Shown here piece by piece: positions 1 to 12,700 of a DNA stretch of 64,000 nt. A program made the translations under genes and the position numbers. The notes beneath the pieces were generated by a model. The model was not told the DNA's origin. It did no database searches and saw only the letters and a program-made list of their open reading frames with translations. Numbering within the stretch: position 1 is the first letter of the stretch; the number at the start of each line of letters is the position of its first letter. Source of the DNA: Bilabrum cf. latius (taxonomy: Eukaryota; Bigyra: Bicosoecida; Bigyra; Bicosoecida); assembly GCA_965178125.1 (NCBI GenBank), contig OZ237770.1, positions 62,001 to 126,000 on the forward strand, read 5' to 3'.

Positions 1-2012
1 AATTCCCCACACGAGGCCCCGCTATCAAAGTGCTCTTTGACGCACTACTCGCTATGCCAGCTCCGCCTGAACAACCTAGGGTTTCAAAACCGGTCTCGCC
101 ACCAGAGGTTTCACACCGCCTGTCCGCCGCCCCCTCCCCGGCAGCCAGACGTACGTTGCTGTCCCAGTTAATCTTCCGGTCGCTCCCTCAAGGTGCGTAG
201 CTGGCCAATACAAAAGATCGTCCCGCGCACAGCCTCTGCCCACTAGCCATGGCATCTACCCTGGCCTCTGCGGCACGTCAGGCGGCAGCGGCACGCAAGG
301 ATCAGCCCCCAGCGTGGGCAAGAGCATCACTACCAGAGGTTGGAGCTCGTGTCGGCTAGCCTTTTTCCTTCGGCTCATTCTCGGAGATTACTGGCTCAAT
401 CAGATAGAAAAATCAGGCGGCCGCAGGGGCGGCGGCGCTGGCGGTGGAGACGGCAACTAGCATAGAGGGAACTGTGCCGCGCAGATATAGAGAAGCTGAT
501 GATGTCGCTGCTGCTGCCGTTGAACAGAATGGCGCGGCCAGCAAGACGGTTGCACTGGGGTACGCTGTGCCGCGTGATGCGCCTGAAGAAGCTGATGCTG
601 TCGCTGCTGCTGCCGTTGGGCAGAGTGGCGCGGCCAGCAAGACGGTTGCACCGAGGCACGATGTGCCGCGTGATGCGCCTGAAGAAGCTGATGCTGTCGC
701 TGCTGCTGCCGTTGGGCAGAGCAGCGCGGCCAGCAAGACGGTTGCTCCGGGGTACGCTGTGCCGCGTGATGCGCCTGACGAAGCTGATGCTGGCGCTGCT
801 GCTGCCGTTGGGCAGAGCAGCGCGGCCGGCAAGAAGGTTGCTCCGGGGTACGCTGTGCCGCGTGATGCGCCTGACGAAGCTGATGCTGTCGCTGCTGCTG
901 CCGTTGGGCAGAGTGGCGCGGCCAGCAAGAAGGTTGATCCGGGGTACGCTGTGCCGCGTGATGCGCCTGACGAAGCTGATGCTGTCGCTGCTGCTGCCGT
1001 TGGGCAGAGTGGCGCGGCCAGCAAGAAGGTTGCTCCGGGGTACGCTGTGCCGCGTGATGCGCCTGACGAAGCTGATGCTGTCGCTGCTGCTGCCGTTGGG
1101 CAGAGCAGCGCGGCCAGCAAGAAGGTTGCTCCGGGGTACGCTGTGCCGCGTGATGCGCCTGAAGAAGCTGATGCTGTCGCTGCTGCTGCCGTTGGGCAGA
1201 GCAGCGCGGCCAGCAAGAAGGTTGATCCGGGGTACGCTGTGCCGCGTGATGCGCCTGACGAAGCTGATGCTGTCGCTGCTGCTGCCGTTGGGCAAACTGG
1301 CGCGGCCAGCAAGGAGCTCCCGGCTACATCTCCAGGACTCGAAGTACCGGAGGCCCACTTACCGGCACCAGAAGCGAACTCTCACCCTCCCAACCTCCTT
1401 CGCACGGAAGATCTTCGCTAGTGTTGGACCACGCACCTCACCAGGTTGAGCTAGATTCGAAGGGTGGTTCGGGTGCAGGTCAACCCGCACGGCAAGCGAC
1501 CTGCCCTGCACACGAACATCATTGCCATACATAGACTCCGATGCCCTAGTTGTAAACAACCCAAGAGCTGTATCGTGCTTTCAGCACTGTAGCAGCTTGT
1601 GGAGAAAGGTGTACCGCTTCAAGACTTCATTACCGCCCAACGACCAAAAGCACTAGCACACCGATGGACCAGACACGCCCAACCCTCCGATGCTGTCGGT
1701 ACCATGGTGTCAGACTTGTTGTCAGAAGGTGTAGCTCGCCATGTGCCGGCTGAGGGCCTCATTGGGGAACCCCTGCGACATTTCATCGTCACGTCTAAGG
1801 ACTACATCTTGAGCGAGAGCGGCCTTCGCAAGGAAGAAGCAGGCGACGGTAGGAAGCCACGGCTTGTCATGGACGGTCGGCCTCTCTCCGCTATATCCCA
1901 ACGAGCTCCGTTCTCAATGGCGGGCATACATCATTTTGCTGCCAACCTTCAGTCCCGCAGTCACATGTTCAGCGTGGATATCAGCGCTGCGTACTACCAC
2001 CTCTCTGGGTGA
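1..2012 (+). CDS. Retroelement polyprotein, truncated in the reverse transcriptase (left edge open)
   Basis: One frame is open from base 3 to the TGA at 2010-2012 if TAG is read as Gln; about six TAG codons lie inside it. The first part is Pro/Ala-rich, followed by nearly nine copies of a 32-residue repeat and a short linker. From about 1599 it has the N-terminal part of a reverse transcriptase: a KPRLVMDGRPL-type motif, then FSVDISAAYYHL, the first catalytic-Asp block of DIRS/Ngaro-like enzymes. The YxDD block and everything after it are absent because the frame ends at TGA where a 76-bp direct repeat begins, so this is a dead copy. That TAG also works as sense here suggests the element has lived under the host code. 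The RT assignment rests on motif recognition; the DIRS-like class is a guess. Confidence 0.6.
495..1313 (+). repeat. 96-bp tandem repeat, about 8.6 copies
   Basis: The unit encodes 32 residues of the type ADAVAAAAVGQSGAASKK followed by VAPGYAVPRDAPDE, with small changes between copies (S/G, T/K, D/E, A/D). It is open in several frames on both strands, so the antisense ORFs over it are shadows. The + frame joined to the reverse transcriptase is the likely coding one. Confidence 0.9.
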
Positions 2013-2408
2013 TACATGCGATTAGCTTTATCACTCTATGCGCGCGTCTCTATCAACCAGGCCAGGCACCGTACAGAATTGGTAATTCGAAGCGAAGGTT
2101 CGCGAAGATAGAGGGTTCTAAACGGAACTACGGCCGTTGATGCTCAGCTCAGTTGTGAGCAGAGCTATAGAGACGTACTTTGTTTCCCCACCCGCCCAAT
2201 ACACGGCTGCGGGGCTTCACTTTGGTCTAGTTTATTGCGTGTATTGATTACCCATTGCCCACCCGGGGGACGGCCCCCAGATCCCCAAGATCCAGGGAAC
2301 CGCGCCCCGGAGTGGCCCGTTTTCACCACTCACTCTGGGTGATACATGCGATTAGCTTTATCACTCTATGCGCGCGTCTCTATCAACCAGGCCAGGCACC
2401 GTACAGAA
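2003..2408. repeat. 76-bp perfect direct repeat flanking a 254-bp insert
   Basis: Bases 2003-2078 and 2333-2408 are identical. The first copy begins at the end of the reverse transcriptase frame. The 254 bp between them begin with a 108-bp sequence found again at 35077-35184. The arrangement resembles an insertion with a long target duplication or a local tandem duplication. Confidence 0.85.
2079..2186 (+). repeat. Dispersed 108-bp repeat, copy 1
   Basis: Identical over 108 bases to 35077-35184, in the same orientation; flanks differ on both sides. At the other site it lies in the short space between two divergent genes. Confidence 0.9.
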
Positions 2409-4314
2409 ACAATTATCTGGCGGAACTGCAGATCCGGAATCCGGATCAGGTAGTTGCTCGTGCTATCAGCACCATTTCGGCTAATGCATTGCTCCAAAAG
2501 GCGCGCACCACGTAATTTTGGAATGCAGAGCCTACCTGCTTGCTGGTACCCCGCACGGTACCACCAGTGCCAACATGGGACAGTGGATCGCGCCTGCCGT
2601 GATACGAGGCCGAATCTATACGTCCAGGATCTACAGCTCCTACCACAACGGGCACTCTTTGCAGATCACAACTTCCACCCTGTGAATTGCCAACCATGTT
2701 TCGTAGATATCATGCCTGTCTCAATGCCGAAGTCTAGGCTGGCTCGGCAGACTTGCACTAGGTTGGCCTGATGCAGCTGGTATAAACCGCTCGATAATCA
2801 GGCTCTGGAGCTAAATTGTCGCTTGGGAGGCTAGACTTAACTTGTTCAGCTTACTCGATGCATGTTGAGATATTGCGGCACCCTACAAGTCCCACAGCCA
2901 TCCATCGTATCGAGTCCATTTGCGCGGTGCTCTACCCATCGCTTGCAGCATTAGAAACCAAAATGGCTGCCACACACTAACAAGAACTAATGAAAAAGGC
3001 AGATTAAATTTCGCCGTAACGCATGTGCGTATTCATCAATGAATATCCAGGTGCGGTGCGAATTCCGCCAGATTCTCTAACGACATGGTGATGCTACTAG
3101 TAGCATCATGCTACTAGTACTCCGCAAGTCACCGTGACGTCTTCAATTAGTCTGCACCAGCACGCCTGCCCCTGATAAGTTTAATTACACATATTGCAAC
3201 GTGCGGAATGGATTGATGGACGAGCACATAAACTGCCAGACATCGTGGGGTGCTTCTTGACTGCCTCGTCACCCCATCAGCAAGTTGGTGCCCGTACAGC
3301 ATCCGCTACCCCGTCTCCGTCAAAAGTAGGCTTGCATTGCGCCTCAATCGATTCCATGCTGGAGGTACGATATACATCCATAGGAGTCACTTTACTGCCC
3401 TGGATATGATACCATTTGACTGCACTGCGTCTCGCCTCGGTTGTCCGAACGGCAGTTGCAACAATAGTGAGCACCTGCAGGTACACCATATTAAGCGCGG
3501 CAACCTTCCGGCACAGAACGTTACTCCAACCATATTGAAGCTTCCCCCACCGCGTCACGCGTCGACCAATCATCTCATGAGCAGTGCAGGATAATCATGT
3601 GAACCTGTGCCTAACCACGAATCGAAACGAACCATGCCAGTGAAGACCCTCTGCAGGGAATTCTATGGTGATGAACGATGTAGGCGGGACCAGTTATCAT
3701 ATTTATGCTATGCGAGCGATAGCAAGCCACGCACAGCGCCCGTGCGCCCCCGCCGATCTTGCAGCACGGCTGCGGAGAGGCCGCGCGACAGCCGTGACTA
3801 CTAGTACTTGTAGTACCCCACAAGCCAAAGCTTGTATGAAACAATGCACAATGCTACATCGCTCACTAGGCAGGTTCCCATGATTCCCGGCATAAGTCGT
3901 GCCAATTTGCTCGCGCGCGCCCTGATTGCGCATTTGGATGTGGCCGCTTCGGCATTCACGCATCTCGCTGTTACTGGCAGTGGGGCCGATAGCCGCGCAT
4001 TAGCTGGACCTTGCAAGGATCATGTAGAGGTTGGCAAGTCTTCCATCGATAGCCGGGTCTGTCCGATACCTGTGATCCTTCCTACTGGATCAAACGCAAT
4101 CGATGGCCCTGCAACATCCTAACTTGGGCCTCACGCGCTGTGAGCGAATGCCTGGGTGCTCTGAGCACAGCTTCACTCGATGCAACTGGATAGCAATAGA
4201 TCACACGCGTGCACACATCTCACACATCTGCACGGCACTACTTTAGAGCTGCAAATCCTCATGCAAGCCAGCTCCTCTTCTGCATCGTCATGCAATCTCA
4301 CACTTGTCGTCGGG
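2409..4314. other. No supported gene
   Basis: Only short ORFs occur in all frames, even with TAG as sense. A 20-bp perfect palindrome lies at 3089-3108. Probably intergenic sequence with degraded mobile DNA. Confidence 0.5.
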
Positions 4315-5080
4315 TCATTTCAGGATCTCATACCGAATCAGCTCGTCCACCAGCTGCAAGATTTCTTCATCTCCATTCGGGTCGGGCGAGGTGACGCTCC
4401 TCAGCTTGGCGCAGATGGACGTCCTCGCCTCCGTGCCTCCCCTCAGGAACTTGGTGCAGGAGACGCTCCTCCGGATGGTGCCTCGGTAGGGTTTGGACCT
4501 GCCCTCGAGCCCTCCCACCGGCCGGAAATTCACCTGCACCTGGAAGCCCCGCACCTTCCCCAGGTCGTGCTCTGCGAAGCCGATGCTGCCGATCTCACCC
4601 GCGAACTCTTGGTCCTCCCGGTGCACCGCCCACTTCCCATCGCCGAATGATGCCTGCCAGCCGCTGAGGTCCGTGTACATGAAATCCCGGTGTAGCCGCA
4701 GAGCCACCTTCCGGTTGGACAGCCGCACCACAGTGACGGCCCCGCCGCCCGCTTGCTCGAGTAGATCCATGGCGCACTGCCTAGCGTACACAGGCTCTTC
4801 CAGCAGCCGGATGATGTTGGCCGACCGCTCCATCCGGGTGGTCTGTGCCGCTCTCCCGCCCCTCCTGCTGCTGAGGATCCGCACCAGCCAGCGGGCCATG
4901 GTGCCCTCGGGGGCCCACCGATCCGGCACCATCCCTCGCAGCGCAGCCTTGCTGGTGGAGGGACCACCCCTGCGGCCTGCAGTGCGGCCCCGCGCTCCCC
5001 TAGCACCAGCACCAGCACCAGCACCAGCACCAGCACCAGCACCAGCACCAGCACCAGCACCAGCACCAGCACCAGCACGG

Positions 5081-5112
<32 letters not shown>

Positions 5113-7350
5113 CGGTGCAGTGGATACTGCGCCGCCCCTTGCGGAACCGGATGGGGATGACATCGACCGGCACCGAGCAGACGGCGGCGGCAGAACGGGT
5201 GAAGGAATGGACTCCATCGCATAGGCGGCATCGTGCAGTGCACGTGCACCATCGTGTAGTGCACCTTGAGGAGTGTTCTGTGCAGCCTCTGCTGCGGCAG
5301 CCGCCACCGACAAGCCATAGATGCCAGCCAGCGAGCCTAAGGCTGAGGCTGAGGGAACAGATGACGATGGTGGCCCCAGGGCAAGCGCAGCATCAGTGGT
5401 GGCTTTTGCGGCCATAGCCAACGCCGGGAGGCCAGATCCCGACCCTGCGCCCCGCCCATGCTTCGTCCCCCTGCTGCTGGCACCTGTCCTTCTTGCGACT
5501 CGGCTCTTGCGCCGTGTGGAGGGTGCCGACGGGGACGGGTGCGAAGATGAGGCACCAGCTGCGTTGTTTCCCATGGCCATCGCGCCGTCAGTAAGCCAGT
5601 CCAGCGAGCCCCCAGCCCGTTGTGGGGGGCGCGCCCGTTCCCAGGAGGACACACCCTGCTGGACCTGGGGTCCACCTTGGAACTAGTTCCCATGGTGGCC
5701 AGGGCCGGGGCCATGGCCGGCCATTTCCGCACCGTGCCCATGGAAAGGCAGCTGCCTGCTTGGATCCTGGCCCTGCATCGCTGTTGGAACCGATGCTGGG
5801 CTGAGTGACTGCAGCACATCGCGGCGTCTCTCGATTTCCGCCTGGAGCGCATCGAGTTCTCGGTGTCTCTGCTGCATCAAGCCCTGCTGGTACTAAAGCA
5901 GCTGGTCCTGCCTCCTGAGCTGCTCGTCCTGTTGCCGGATCTGCAGCTACCTCTGCCCTTGCTACGCCATCCACTGCTGCTGCTGCTAGTTCAAGTGCCA
6001 CAGCTGCTGCTGCTACACCTGCTGCTGGTACAGCTGCTGCTGCTGGTCTAGCTGCTGACTTAATTCATAGTCTGGGTGCATATCAGAGTTCTATGCTGCC
6101 ACAGTGGGCTGCACCTACTCGCGCCAAGCAATGCTAGCCCCGCTCATCGCCTGTTCTGACCCAGCAGAAGCAGATCCTGCCAACGCTGCCGGCCACCTGC
6201 GGTCGGGACCAGCACGGAGCAAGGCTTTGCCGACATCGTCAGTGTCCCAGGTACCCGCATGATCAAGTGCAGCGCCGGTCACGGTGCTTTGGTGCTGCCC
6301 TAGGAATGCACGCGTTGCACTGCTGGCGGCGCCGTGCGTGCTGGCGCTGGTCACATGGTTGGCATGGGCTTGACGAGGAGCCTCGGCGCTCTAGGCCTAC
6401 AGCGGCTCGTACGCGGCACCGTCGCGGCCTAGTGGAATCTGCCGGCTCAGCAGCTGCGTCCAGTTGATGGCGGGGCCACCAGGCCTCCCCGCCGCATGCC
6501 GCATCTCATCCTGGCCCCAGGTCACGGCAGTCGAGCCCTGGTCGCTGACATCCTAGGACGCTTGCTGCTGTATGGTCCGGGGCGGGTGCATCGTTTGTCC
6601 CGCGGCGGCTGGTCCTGTGCTGGCGGCAATCGACCCGCCCAGCCCTCTGAATGCCCCCACTGGCATCGGCACGCTGATGGCTGGCACGGGTGGCAGCGTG
6701 GCCCTGCCCAGCTACTGCTTGAGAGCGTCCACAGTCACTGGAGGCGTGTCGGTTTCGGGTGCAGGGGCAGCGGATTGGGTTTCCGTAGTCGTGTCTGCCT
6801 GTACCGGCCGCTGAATCGCAAAAGAAAAAGTGACCGGAGCGTCGTTGGATCGCATGAATCCGGTTGAATGCACCATGCTCCGCTGTTTGTTGTCGGTTGA
6901 CTGCACCATGCTCCATTGGGTGTTGATAGTTTCAGCATCGTGCTGTCGTTGTTGTGCCTCGCTCCCTCGCAAGCCAAAACCAGAACCAGACCTAATGTAA
7001 GGACCAGGGCCACCAGGCGGAACCACGGACAATGACGCGACCGCTGCGGTAGATCTTGTCTGTGTAGAAGCTGTTTTGTCTCGCCATGTTGGCCCGGTTA
7101 CAATGGTAGCGCTGGTAACGTGGTCGGGAACGGTCGGCGGCGCAGCCGCAGTATCCACAATCCCCGTCAAAGTGAGCGCTTCTTGTCTGTTCCTGCCGGA
7201 CACACCCCCGAGTAAACCGGTATCGCCCCTTGTCATTGAATGAGAGCTGGCTTCATTCTCAGTAGCAGGGCCGTTTCCTAGCCTTGGGCGCGTGGGCTCC
7301 AAAAGTGGGCTTGCAGCTGGCGCAGAAGCGGCGCCATTGCGCACTCCCAT
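4315..7350 (-). CDS. Large Gln-rich protein of unknown function
   Basis: Reading TAG as Gln gives one frame of about 1011 residues from ATG 7350-7348 to TGA 4317-4315, with 12 internal TAG codons and no TAA or TGA. The middle (about 6075-5880) is a Gln-rich stretch in which TAG alternates with CAG/CAA, followed by a helical segment (QRHRELDALQAEIERRRD). Poly-Ser and Ala-Gly runs follow, then a better-conserved-looking C-terminal region of about 220 residues after the low-complexity part. That last block looks globular but I do not recognise it. A good splice acceptor (pyrimidine tract and GCAG) ends at 7357, just upstream of the ATG, so a 5' exon, possibly untranslated, is likely but was not found. 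A role in transcription is only a guess from the poly-Gln composition. Confidence 0.75.
5002..5111. repeat. Microsatellites encoding Ala-Gly and Ser runs
   Basis: On the + strand an AGCACC hexamer array is followed by a GATGAC-type array. Read on the minus strand inside the Gln-rich gene they give alternating Ala-Gly and a poly-Ser run. Both are likely to vary in length. Confidence 0.85.
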
Positions 7351-9703
7351 GGAATCCTGCAAAAGTAGTAGCACAATAAGTTTTTCTTGAGATACACATA
7401 CTGATGTAGCTACTAAGAAACAGCAGTTCATGTACATCAAGCGTTCGATTCATAATGTTGTGTGTGTGGCATGCGCTGACCATCATGCGCTCAAGCCAGG
7501 AATACGGAAGGCTGAGATCCTGATCTACGGTCTGCAGGAAGTCAATTGCCGTAGTAGGGCATATATATGCGAATTCTGCGGTACGCGACTGCTCTGCTCA
7601 CATCAGCCCCGTCAGCTTGGCGCATCTAGTGACGGATCGGTTTACCGTGCAAGGCGTGCTTCTAATCACGTGGATCTGCAGTGATACTAAAGAGATGGCA
7701 CACACTATGCAGTACTGTACATACCTTTATTGTCGTGTGCGTATCAATGGGAGCCCGACTTGGATTCTGATCATCCGAAGCATCTTCTCCAGATCGCCAG
7801 GATGTATGGAACAGATTCCACGGCTTGAGATCGACTAAGACAAGAATGCCAAACTTGTTGACTAATATCCAGTACGAAAGTAAGCAAACATCGTTTCACA
7901 CCAACAAAACACAACGTTCTCACCATCCTACTGTGGGACGTACGATTCCGTCCTTCGTTGCGTCCGAGCTGGAGGCGCGTCGTCATCGTTTGGAGCAAGC
8001 TCTGTGGCGTCATCCCTCCGCCGTTTCATCGAAACTTAGGATCTGTTGGATGTGATGGGTCAAGCGGCACCGTTTGCCGGAAGGCTCCTCAGTATTGCCT
8101 TGGTTCGAAGAAGTGTATGTCGGTCTTGACTACGGAGCGTGTCGGTCTCAGTAAGGGCTTCTTCACCAGTGGTTCAAATGAGACTGGTTTATATACACCA
8201 AAACTAGACACATGCGGCCAAGACAGTTCCAGCAAGGGTAGCAATTGGTCACTGAATGGTCCTGATGTGCTGATTGATGAGGTCCAATGGAAGTGCGCGG
8301 CGCCGCCGGCGCGGTGGCACTGGACGACGCGATCCAAATGCCGACGCCAGAGTCGAAGCACCTCAACCGCGAACGCGCTGGGAATCGGCGGAGAACTTGC
8401 AATGCTCATGATTGGCGAAAATGTGCAGATACATAGTCAGGACAATTTTGCGTGAAAGAAGGCGATCCATCCCCATACTTCATGCTTTACGTCTATTTAG
8501 CCAGAAGTAGAAATGACACCACATTCAATGGCGTGCTCATGTGCTTAATAGTGTGAATGCGGGACGTGTGTGATTCTGCGGCATGTGCGCTGTGTAACGC
8601 AGAGAAGATAGGCCTGTTGCGGCTCAGAATCATGTTCGCAAGATGGACAGCACACAACACAGGTCCTGCAGTGCTATAAGTATGCGCGTTAACATGACCT
8701 CGGGTGGAGTGGTGTTGTGATTGTTGTTATGATATTCGTAAGGGTATCGGATGCATGAAATTGCAAGTCGAACCATTCAAAGTCGCGCGTCGAGTAGAAT
8801 GGCAAGAATGGGCGTGCCCCCCACACGGGCCCTTATCATATCAGGCCACACACTCAGGCATTAGAACGGCAGCCGTTTGGTTGCGCAATTACTTTTCTGT
8901 GCCACGTTTCGTGCACCCACTCGAGAGGTTCCGCAAGAGCCTAAGTAGACGAGCGCGCACCAACATCCATGGACAGCAGCGAATGCATGTTTTTCTGCGG
9001 ATGAACTGAGTCCTGGACCCGTTGTCAATTTAATAATCAATGCAGTGACGCAGCTGGTGCTTGGCATGCATGGCCCGGGATCCATGGTCCGCACATGCAG
9101 GATGCCATCAGCTCGACGCACCGCGTTGTCAGCAACATCAGTCTGGAGGTCCGTTCTCCACGACTTGCGGCGACATGGAAATAAACCGATTCGAGTGCAG
9201 ACCTTTCCGCGACACCAGCGCACGCCACTGCTGCGGTCCATCCGGATTCCATGGTATGACTGCTTGGAACTGGCACCGTCAGAGATTCGATCCGTCCTGC
9301 TGCGCCGTGCATCGAAATGCATCGCCAGCGTGCTGCCAATGCCGCATAATGCACCCCATTGAAACAGTTTGCTCGGCTCGTGACCTATAATGGCACCAGC
9401 AGACGTCACAGGTGATTGGAGGCGTCCGGTCCTCGCCAAACGCCCTCACAAATCTCTTCGTGCATTATGGCCCGAAAACCTGCCCAAAAATGACTGCCTC
9501 TGCGTAGCCCTACCCCGAGGCTATCGGCTCGTACCATTCAAATCCCCCGGATATCAGGCAACTACAACATGCTATTGGTGTCCGATGCATGCTTCTAGAT
9601 TGTGATGCCTCACTGTGACCTTCCGATGTCTCCGCACTACTACAGCCACGGGGTGTTGCAACACATTCCAGGGATGTCAGCTGTGCAGCTGCAAGCCTTC
9701 TGT
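7351..9703. other. Intergenic or unresolved 5' region
   Basis: It may hold an upstream exon of the Gln-rich gene, whose acceptor ends at 7357. ORFs of 100-190 residues occur on both strands (for example around 7958-8455 + and 8861-9439 -), but none shows a recognisable domain, a clear start or splice signals. Confidence 0.4.
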
Positions 9704-12700
9704 TTACCTGCACTTCTGCAGCGCGGTCCCAACCACCTTGCCGAGGACATCCACCGCCTCCTGCTCGGAGAGAATCAGCCCTTTGGAGGGGCGCACACCC
9801 ACGAGCACCCGAGTCGATGAATCCTCTACTACCATCGATGCGTCATCGCCAGCCGCCACAATCATGCCCGCTGTCGATGGCCCAGCTCCGGGCCCCGAGA
9901 GCCACACCGAGTCCTGGCACGACTCCCCAGCACCTGCTGCCAATGCCAGTCCACCCGTGGATCCATCCGCTCCTTCTGCGTGGACGCCAGCACCAGCACT
10001 GGATGCATCTCCTCCTGATGTCGGTCTCGGCTCGCCAACCGCCATTTCACCAGGCAATCGAACTGCAACGCCGTCGGCAGGCACCACCACGCTCTCCAGC
10101 CGGAACCGGGCTTGCACCGCCTGCCCCCAGGCGTCTGAAGTCGCATGCGCACTTCCGTCGCCCCCATTGCCGGCACCAGCCCCAGCATCCCCGCTCCCGC
10201 TCCCAGAGGCACCCGCACCCGCAGCCCCTGCGACAGACAAGGGCGGGCTCACCAGTGCACCCAGCCAGCCCGCAGCCCGCCGTAGCATGCCACCCTCGCC
10301 GATGCTCCCTGATTTGTTCCCTGGTTCAGGCCGTGCGTCTGTTTCGGACCCGCCTTCTTCGGCACTTCGGTGCGATGCTCCCGAGCGAGCCGCGATCTTT
10401 CTGGCAGCCTCCAAGGCGTCCGAGCTTCCACCAGCATGCGATGCATCTGTCCCAGCCGATAGTGTCGAGTCCTGTGACTGGCGCTCGGCATCGGGTGCCG
10501 CGGTGATGCGTGGTTCCGCAATGGCCAGCAGCACCGGCTGCTACTCTGACGGCTTTGAGGCTGCCGCGTTCTTGCCGTGCGCAGCAGCACTGCCAGTGGT
10601 TGTTCCCCGGGCGACTCCGCTGGCGCTTGCACCACCTTGCGATGCACCCTCATCGTCGCTGCTTTCCCCGCCGGACAGCATCCCGGCCGCCGCCGAGCCA
10701 GGTCTGAAATGTGGTGTGACGAGTGCGCTGCGCTACACCATGGCCCTGGCACCGGGCCCCACGATCAGCAGCAGCCTCGGCTCCGCACTCGCCACACCTG
10801 CATCGCCGACCCGCGAGGTCCTCTTCACCGGGACGATGCCCACATGCTGCGGCAGGCCAGCGATCCAGGGCCCGCCCAGCCGCACCCACACAAGCCCCCG
10901 CGCTAATGTGGGTTGGCTGCCAGGCACCGAGCAAGAATCCACCGGTGGGTACTCCAGCGGTGGGCCTCGCGCAAGTGCAGTCCCGATCTTGCGGAACTCG
11001 AGCCCGAGGGCGGTGTCCTTGACGGTGGGCAGCAGCGGAACCGACCCTTTGCTCGATTGCGCGGTGCCAGGGGAAGCCACTTTGTCCACCCCTTCCACGT
11101 CCACCTTGTCCATCCCGTGCCAGTGACCCCCCGGGAGCAATCGCCTGGATTTCGCCAGAGCCCGCACAGCTCGCCTGCACCCCTTGCGGCGCTTGGCCCT
11201 GCGCGCTGCCTTCTGCTCTGGGCTTTCCTTTGCTGGCTGGTGCTTCTGCTTGATAGGCTTTGCCTTGGCGCCTTTGTGGCTTGCTCCTTGCCCGCCTACT
11301 GAGCCGGTCGTGGGTGTTTCGGTCGAGGCTGCGTTCGTCACACCATCGTTGGATTCAATCGCACCACCGTGCGATGCACCTGTGCTACTCGATGTGGACC
11401 ACGTGGAGGGTGGTGGGTCTGCGGCGCCGCCGAACCAGTTGGAAATGGTGCGGAACCGGCGAGCCGCCGCCTCGCGGCCGGCCTCCAACCGGTGCTGCAG
11501 GGACTCCCGGATGGTCGTAGCGCCTGCACCACCGTGTGATGCACCTTCGGGTGCTGCGGAGGAACCCGAAGGTGCGAGGCCAGGTACCGCACCGGATTGC
11601 GCGGCGCCATCACCCTCTCCAAAGAGCAGACGGCCGAGCACCGTGGTGGACGACGATCTGGGACGGGACTCTTCACTCGTCACACCAGACGACCCCACGC
11701 TGCTTCGAGACCCGACCCTGTTACGCTTCAGCGTTCTTCCCTTCCCTGCACCTTGCTTGTTCCCTGGCTCGATCCATCGCGCCCGCGGCATTGGAGCCGG
11801 CTCGTCGGCGTAGTCTTCATCCGATCCGATGTCATCCACGTCATCTGCAGCGGCGTATGCACTACTCGAGCCGCCCTATGATCCGGTGTGACCACTATCT
11901 CCGGTTTGACCGCCCTTGTTCTCTCCTCGCACCAGCGCCTTGCCTCCCTGCAGACGGTGTGCCGCTGCCCCTCGTACTCGCATTTCGTCCAGCAGCCACG
12001 GCCAGGGAACAGCTCGGAGAGAACGTTCGCTGCGGGTATTTCTATGAGTTCCCTTCTCAGCATCATCGACAGACACTCCAGGGCCAGCCCCAGGGCCACC
12101 ACCTCCGCCCTCGGTCTTGGTCTTGGCTGTCCCAGCCGATGGAGCCTCGAAGCTTTGCCCGCTATCCTCGTCCCTGCCGCATTCATCGATGCCCTCTTGT
12201 TCCTTCTCCTTCTCATTCTCCCCCTCCTATTCCTGTTCCTTCTCTATCTTATCCAACTCCAGCCCCTCGCCGTGCAATGACACCGCCAATGACTCGCGGT
12301 CACCAGCACCCATGCTGCGGTACGCCGCCACCACTCGTGCAAACCCACCCGCCACCACGCTAACTCTCTAGAACCCCCTTTGCAGCAGGTACAGCGGCAG
12401 CAGCTTAGATGCCTCACCGCTGCTGTACGCCGCCTCCGGGCCGGCAGACATGTCCGTTGAGTTCCCGCCCAGCGACCTTCCCGTTGACATCACCGCAACG
12501 TGAGCCCCGGCCTGGTTCAGATCCCTGAGTCCTTGGAGCGCGGCTGCCAGCGCGTCAGGACTCTCCAGAAGGCAAGGGTCTAGGTTCACAGCGCCCTGGA
12601 TCCGGAGCCCGTCTGCCAGTGCGGCGTGGGGCCGGCAGTCTAGCAGCAGGTACTGGGGGGCTGCTGGGGCGGCGCGTGATTCGGATTTAGCTCTGCCCGT

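Noticed and set aside
396-1358. Long antisense ORFs over the 96-bp repeat
   Set aside because: The repeat is stop-free in several frames; only the + frame continues into a reverse transcriptase.
4180-5686. Plus-strand ORFs over the Gln-rich gene
   Set aside because: They mirror the minus-strand low-complexity runs (poly-Asp opposite poly-Ser, Pro-Ala opposite Ala-Gly) and have no continuity.
7958-8455. A 165-residue plus-strand ORF
   Set aside because: It is open without any stop but lacks an early ATG, a domain or splice signals, and an antisense ORF of similar quality overlaps it. Kept out as unsupported.
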